From Morchella semilibera (taxonomy: Eukaryota > Ascomycota > Pezizomycetes > Pezizales > Morchellaceae), in NCBI GenBank assembly GCA_009192285.1, contig CM018608.1:1568201-1632200 (forward strand): a stretch of 64,000 nucleotides of DNA. The letters are read 5' to 3'. The position numbers and the translations under genes were made by a program. Positions 57,742 to 64,000 of the stretch are shown here, piece after piece. Position 1 is the stretch's first letter. Each line of letters begins with the position of its first letter. The notes under the pieces are model-generated. The model was not told where the DNA came from. It did no database searches and was given only the letters and a program-made list of their open reading frames with translations.

Positions 57742-60700
57742 CTAAACTTCTGTCTCCACATCCGGCTCCCTCCCTGTGAGCTTGGTTTTTGCCTTCAATT
57801 TCCGCCCTGCGAACTTCATTTCGTCCTTTGCAAACGCAAGACTCCTCATCGGTTTCCACTGCATTAAGCCTCTGTGCTTCCTATGTGTGGCTCTTTGATT
57901 CTCCCGGTATGATTTAATTGACTTGATAGGATTCATAGAGCCTGAATTTGCGGAGCCCTCCTCTGCTGGAGGTGGACTGACATTCGTGACGTGGTGATAT
58001 GAGGAGTCGGATGCTACCTCCGAATCGCTGTCTGAGTCTGTATCGGAATCGGAGTAGTCAGAAGGGTTGGTGAGGGGGGAGTATGGTTGTACACCACGTT
58101 GATTGGGGTTATTTTCATTAAAATCGGGAGTGCGATATCGACTGTCTGGGACTAAATCCCTTTTCCCGGCTTCGAAAACACCGGTCCAGTCTTTGCCATA
58201 GCGATCCGTGAGGCGCTTTGTTTCGTCGATATCTTTGGGGCCCTTGTCAAACTCTGCGAGGTCTCCCCGCATCTGAGAGATGCTACGGTCATGGAGTTCG
58301 TCAATGATGGGGTTCGTTTCTTTGTGCACTATTGTTCCTCTAATTCCCTCGCTCCTGCAAGCTGCCCAAGTCTCGAAGGTCTCTCTCGAATCATTATCCG
58401 TGGCAAAGTGTTCGTGGTCTTCATCCATTCCCGCCTTGAAACGTCCCGAAAAGATCAATGTTCCAACTTGCTCCAAGCCCAAGTTTGGATCATCTTCCAC
58501 GCCTTCAATTCTGTTCTGCGTGAATCTCCGGGAGTTGGAAGTCTTAAAGATGGGGATTCGGATTGGCGTTGGGTCGTTGTCAATGAGTTTATCGAGCCAA
58601 AGGACAGCATGTGCATCTGGGCCTCGTGAAGCCGGATTATGAGACGAGTCGTAGAAGTCGAAGGTGATGGGTGACATATATCTATGCTTAACGGGGAGGC
58701 GGATAGGGTGTTGCTTTTCCTTCTTCCCTCTAACGAGGGCCCACTCAATAGACCCGGTTTCAGTCTTGACACCATTTTTGCGAGGAATTAAGCCGGTGGA
58801 CCCACCGGTCCGAAGTTTGATCTTCGAAACGGTTGGATACGACTCTGCGACGAGCTTTTCCGACGTGAATTCAAATGTGCCAACGTCCCAACCAGTAAGT
58901 TGCCGTGGGAGGGTCAATTCAACACTTCTAAACAGGAGGGATAAACGAATGCGACCAAAACCGATGCCCCCATCGAGAGGAAACCAGCGAGTAACCTCAG
59001 AATTTGTTTGAAGTATTTCTGAAAGCTTTAGAGGGACTACACCAAGTATGGGGTCATGTTCACGGTAGCGTTGGTCCCGAACTGTAACGGTGATGATGGC
59101 AGAGCGCCAGTCGCGGATAAAACGCTCAGTGCCTGCATTGAAAATCGGTTTACTACTTACTACCTTGCTACGGGTGCGGTAAACCTAGTTGAGCTGTTAG
59201 TTTGCGACGAGTATGATTTTAGGTGTGAACATACAAGTTGGTCATTGATAGCAATGGTGCAGTAAGCACTTGGCAGCTTCCCACCTTCTTCCTGCTTAAT
59301 TTCGCCAGTTTCCATTCCAGGTGAATATTCCTTCCCATTTTTCTATTACCATAATTTCCTGACAAATCTCTAATCTCCAAGTTGACAATTTGATGGACAA
59401 CAAGGGATACGACTCCTGAAGGAAACAATGGATCTGGTGGCGTATGCATCACAGCATCCTCTAGTGAGTTCTCTAGAACACCTTGATCATCTTGGAGCTC
59501 TGGGCGGTCTTTTAGCTTATCCGGAAGGTTCACGTCTTTCCCTGATGTTCTCAGTGCAGGGCGGAAATCTGTCTTGCCGAAAAACCCGACTTCCCAATAT
59601 AGTTTACCAGGCATACTTGTGCCAGACTCAGCACCGGTCAAGGTTGAGACCTGGTCGTGCATCCTTCCCGGGTTGAGCATAAGATCGTGTAGTGGGATCT
59701 CCACTTTGCCGACCATGTCGTCGGCAGTGACTTCAGAGTGTTAGTCTTCTATTTGACGGCATTTGAACAAAGACTCACGTCTATCCGAATCCCAAAGTTC
59801 GACTGAAAGAGCTTCATTGGCTTTGATATGATCGGCTTTTACAAGCAACCTAGTGGGAGGTTAGTAAACCACCTCCAAACGATAAAGGGTACAATATGAC
59901 ATACGCTGTGCTTTCCTCCCATATGGGGTTAAGGTCGTCGACAATCACTCGTGTCGAGTACATGGGCTTTTCATACTGAAAAACATGTCAGTTCATACTA
60001 GCGATACTATGCTTATGGATTTCTACCTTGCTATAGGCTAAGGTGATATATGCATCACTGCTTCCCCTCTTATCTTGCTTGCTCAATCCCACAGCCTTTT
60101 TGATTCTGACCCACAGTACACCAACCGTCTCAACCTCCTTCTTGACGTCATCTCCAAGTAGCATCTTTCCAACTTCGAGAGACATACTCTTCGGCGCAAC
60201 ATACTCGTTTGCAGCAGTTGCAATGGAAGCATTAACGAACTGGGATATGAGCGGGAGATTCAGTACATTGATACCCCATTCAACCATTGGTATGCATGCT
60301 ACGGCGACTTGTGGAGTTCCCATGAGCGTGAAAGTGAGTGTTCTCAAAAACGGAGGATCGGGAGTCAATTGCAGCCGCAAACGAACAGTTCCAACAAGAC
60401 TCTTGAGCTCGACCCAAATAGCTATTCAATCGTCAGCACATGCCCAAACCACGGAAGAACACCGATTCGAGAGGGATACATACGCACAGGGACACCAAAA
60501 AGCCCCTTGATACCGAGATAAAACTCCACCTGTAAGTGCATGTTCTTCGCTTTGTTGCTCACTCCTCTTCCTTCTGTTGGTGCCGCGTGGTACGCAAACG
60601 AAGCCTCAAGATTATAGACTTCGCCACCCTCTTCCTCGGCCAACCTCTGTTGCTCGTCCTTCCCATCCCTTGCCGATGTCGCGGCTTTCTTCAAATCACC

Positions 60701-61694
60701 CATCTCGGCTTCGGGGAGCGCTCTCAACGAAAGGATCCTCATTGGATTCGACCCTTGAGATATATCCGCTACCCTCACATTTTCAATTATTCCCGGAACC
60801 GAGGCCTGCATAACATCCTCTAGTAAATCCGCTACGCTACTGAACATTTCTGGGTTAACGAGGTTCCACCCAAGCCCCATCAAGGTATTCATCCATTCCA
60901 CGGACTCTGGTATCAAGTTCGCCGCTGCTGTCTGACCTCGACGTTTCTCGGACTCCCAATCGACGTTTGCAGACTCATCCACAAGCGTTTTGGTCCAATA
61001 ATAAATATATGAACTAACACCAGTGGCAACAACCAGAAGACCTACTATGGATCCCTGAGTTAAGACGCGTCCGAGAACGATAATTGAGACGAAGAGTACT
61101 CCGCAAAGAGTTGTTGCACGCTTCTCGAGATCGTGAAAGACGGTTCCTTGGAGAGATAGCGAGGGAGTTGGGTGGAAAAGAATGTTTGTCTTTTCACCGT
61201 GGATGGGGACATCACTAGTTGTGCCCGGAGCTATTGGCGCGGGAGGAGCTGTAACGTCTTGCGTCTTTGTGTATTCTTCTCGGGATTGGGTCGGTGAAGA
61301 ATATCTTGCCTGAAAAGCATTCTTTAGTTATACTCAAGACGAGGCCTAGCGCTACCCCCCAGCCCAGCGGAAACTAACCTGTGGATCGCCGATGTCCTTC
61401 CTATCCGTTAAATTCGCATTCGGAACCACAACATTGTTTCTTTTCGCTTCATTTATAAATTTTTCATTCGTGTCCTCGATGACTACCTCGTTTCCTGTTG
61501 TTGGGTCTGTCACCGTTCTCCTATTACCTTGTGATCCTTCACCCTGCTGCACCCCTTTGCGTTCAATGGCTATTTGGGCCTTCTCTTGGGTCTCCTTGTC
61601 TCTTGTCTGGCCTTCAACCTTTTCGGCGGTTTCGCGAAGGAAATCGGATACCTTAGGTATAGGATTTGACCCTGAGTACGGGTTTGTTCGACAT
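57742..61694 (-). CDS. mug190: SMP/C2-domain protein, Mug190-like (two apparent frame breaks)
   Basis: Seven exons on the minus strand (61694-61379, 61309-60484, 60421-60027, 59975-59905, 59849-59779, 59730-59235, 59184-57742) give about 1,204 residues. The order is an N-terminal RTVTDPTTGNEVVIEDTNEKF motif, two membrane segments (LCGVLFVSIIVLGRV, GLLVVATGVSSYIYYW), an SMP lipid-binding domain beginning ESVEWMNTLMG, then C2 domains (VRIKKAVGLSKQDKRGSSDAYI; HQIVNLEIRDLSG) and the C-terminal GLMQWKPMRSLAFAKDE. The build resembles tricalbin and S. pombe Mug190 proteins of ER-plasma-membrane contact sites. Two breaks are needed to read it: one extra base in the CCC run just after the presumed start (about 61680-61682), and a 1- or 2-base shift near 59340-59350. 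The second could alternatively be a weak 62-nt intron. Sequencing error or real mutation cannot be told apart here. Confidence 0.8.
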
Positions 61695-64000
61695 GTTGGA
61701 TAATAATAACTAAACCACTCTCCTCTGGCCTTTGAAATCTATTCAAAGATGTTGGGCTACTACTGTCTATATACAACACCGTAATTGGGAGTTTCCCATG
61801 ACGTCAGTAGAGGTCGTCACAGTTACCTCAGGGATCCGTGTACCTAATAACTTGTTCATAAGGGCATTCCTTGTTCTTAATCTTTATGCACCCGCATGTG
61901 GCTGGCCGAGTAAGTTTGTCTGCTCAATTCAAAAGGGGGGCTCAGCCGCGATTTATGGCACATAGATATTCCCGCAGCTACAGGTAGATATTCAGTACTA
62001 TTATCCCGGAGCTATGTAGCATATACTCATCATGACTGTGTGTGGAAGGAGGAGATGTGCAAAGAGTAGCGACAGAGGGGGGCGACGGTCGTTCATGCAA
62101 CTCTATCGAGCAATCAAGGATCATCTATTATGTACTAGATTAACACTTTTGCGCGTTTTCTCAAGAGCTGATTGGCCGGATGTGAGAAACCCTAACCCAG
62201 CATGGCAACCAGCCCACCCAAATCAAATGCTCCCAGTACCGGAGTTGGAGTTAATTCAACTACTAACTAGAACTATTGATATTATAAGGTAGGAGAAGGG
62301 AGTGGAAGGATGGGGGAGCGGAAGGATGGGGGCGAAGTTAGGGGGAGGGGAGGGGGGAGGGGGAGGGGGAGGGGGGGGGCCATAGGCCCCTAAAAACAAC
62401 TCATGTAGAGGCCCTGAAGGACTTGATATTGACATAGATACTTACATGTAGAGTCCTACAACTCGCGATCGCGGGGTGGCTACCCTAGTCATGTATGTAC
62501 TTTAAAATAGAGTGGGGCTCTGGGAATGGTTGAAGACGAAGCAAAAGGACTGGCCATGGACTGACGTCAGATCTACCTACAAACACGGATCGGATTAGAT
62601 TGCGTGTGCCAAGACAGGTTTACATAATCAAATGCGAATTATAAACCATTTCCACTATTGACGATTCATCTCAGTCAAAAGCATTACGAAAAAACGCTAA
62701 AAACCAAACAGTTTATAATTCTAAGTATCTATGGTGGGTATTTGTGATCCTTCTCGTATCTCACAGCACACTACATGTACCTTACTGAAATTCGAATTGA
62801 CATCTCCAGTTTCCATTTTGGAGCCCCATTATCCGTAAGTTCTTGAAATTGACAGTTGTCAAATACTCTCTAATTGCTTAGAACTATTATAATAGAAAAG
62901 AATTGATCAGCTGTATCGCTAGGTTTTGGGCCGATGGAACTACTAGGGGCGATACCCGTATAAAATGCGAGGTATACAGTGTTTATAATGAATCTTTTGG
63001 TTTGAAGTCATGTATCTCGCGCGGTCTCCCTTGTATATAGTATAATAATATATTAGCCAAAAGCAATATAGTTTGGGTACTCAGGCGCATGAGATATAGC
63101 TCAGTAAGTGATCAGTAGATAGCTCGAAATGATATGATCTATAATACAGACGTGGGTGAAGCATATGCACATGGGCCGGGAGGAACTACAAGCAGGTATT
63201 GCACGTTTCATCAATGCCGATATAGAATTGAATTATTTACCAGAAGCTCTGTTTTTGTCGGTTTGGGAGGAAGCATAGGTGGCTATGAGACTTAGAACTT
63301 ATGTGCAAGCTTTAATGGAATAGAATTATTGCCCGAAAAAACTTGACATCATGGGCTCCATGCGGGTCTATCAAAATACATTGAATTTAGAATGTTTTTG
63401 TGCGCCTAGAATTTGTCGGGTTGGATTTGTCTTACCATGCGCAGGTTCCCTTCCCAATTGAATGGACAATGAGATATTCATTAGGCGCTATCACTTTGCT
63501 CACACATTCTATTACTTCTGAGTTCCGAAACCAGGTCTTTGTTTGGTCTTTACGCATACTCTCTTCAGAATCTTCTATACATGTAGTTACTATCCACGTG
63601 CTTATATTCCTTACAAAGTGGATCCGGGATAGTAAGTTCATTAATTCAAATTATCAACCAATGCCCAATCAACGCTATGACTAGATTATCTCTAGCAAAA
63701 AGTAAATTACTTTAAAATACGCAGTTCTCGGCCGGACGTAATTCTCCTCGACAGTCAGTCATTCGCACTAGGTCTGGACGCCAGCCCACTAGAGAGTACA
63801 ACCTTCGAAGAAACGCAATCCATTACCATAAAGACCACTTCTCACCCGGACAGCTAACATCTGTTCATCCTCCCTATCTCCCAGTTCTCTCACCCTCCAA
63901 GCTCCTCATCCTCTCATCTCTCGTTTCCCCATTATATTCGCACTTGACTCTACTGGTAAAGAGACTAGCTATCAAAGCCACAAGTCAATACTAACCACAG
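61695..64000. other. Gene-free right end of window
   Basis: Contains the G-rich tract at 62341-62379, TACATGTA palindromes at 62453, 62772 and 63578, and CCCTAACCC near 62192. A pyrimidine-rich stretch at 63840-63950 looks like the leader of a gene starting beyond the window. The ORF 63400-63684 has no recognisable features. Confidence 0.35.
62341..62379 (+). repeat. G-run tract (G-quadruplex-prone)
   Basis: Six or more runs of four to nine G are separated by single A bases over 39 bp. This fits the G-quadruplex pattern. It is intergenic, and further GGGGG runs lie just upstream (62310-62340). Confidence 0.8.

Noticed and set aside
1-64000. CRISPR array, prophage or bacterial operon
   Set aside because: Spliceosomal introns, 5S and intron-containing tRNAs show nuclear fungal DNA; no regularly spaced repeats were seen.

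Overview
The window looks like nuclear DNA from a filamentous ascomycete (Pezizomycotina). The genes are short, split by introns of roughly 45-100 bp with GT...AG ends, and separated by AT-rich spacers. 5S rRNA genes and tRNAs are scattered singly. The gene set (IME2-type kinase, cytochrome c, homoaconitase, battenin, LaeA-type methyltransferase, allantoate-type permease, Mug190-type SMP/C2 protein) is typical of that group. I cannot name the species. All exon structures were derived by hand from frame continuity, splice motifs and family resemblance.

Left part (1-19.3 kb). An IME2-like kinase gene with a long pyrimidine-rich leader is followed by a gene-poor stretch carrying tRNA-Ser(GCT, with intron), tRNA-Val(CAC) and tRNA-Val(AAC). 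Next come a DDRGK1/UFBP1-like gene (minus strand), cytochrome c, a 2H-phosphoesterase-like gene that has lost both catalytic histidines, an unrecognised GC-rich ORF and a RING-CH membrane protein. The four single-exon genes here share an unusual trait: the coding strand is C-rich in the 5' half and G-rich in the 3' half.

Middle (19.3-42.2 kb). Two almost identical 5S rRNA genes on the minus strand lie about 1.1 kb apart. After them come a small secreted-protein gene, a divergent Hsp70-like gene, LYS4 homoaconitase with an 18-nt first exon, an inverted-repeat element (363 bp) whose arms differ almost only by transitions, an intron-containing tRNA-Ile(TAT)-like gene, a GT8 glycosyltransferase, a CLN3/BTN1 homologue and a zinc-finger protein.

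Right part (42.2-64 kb). This part is gene-poor and AT-rich. It carries a 13-exon MFS permease, a Ser/Thr-rich single-pass membrane protein, a LaeA-like methyltransferase and a large SMP/C2 (Mug190-like) gene with two apparent reading-frame breaks.

The genes do not form an obvious cluster or pathway; this is a housekeeping/accessory mix. The most unusual signals are non-genic or compositional: about 23 copies of the palindrome TACATGTA, all outside exons; a dispersed TCATGGA-TATCACTCG motif; the intragenic GC-skew switch; and the RIP-like inverted-repeat element.
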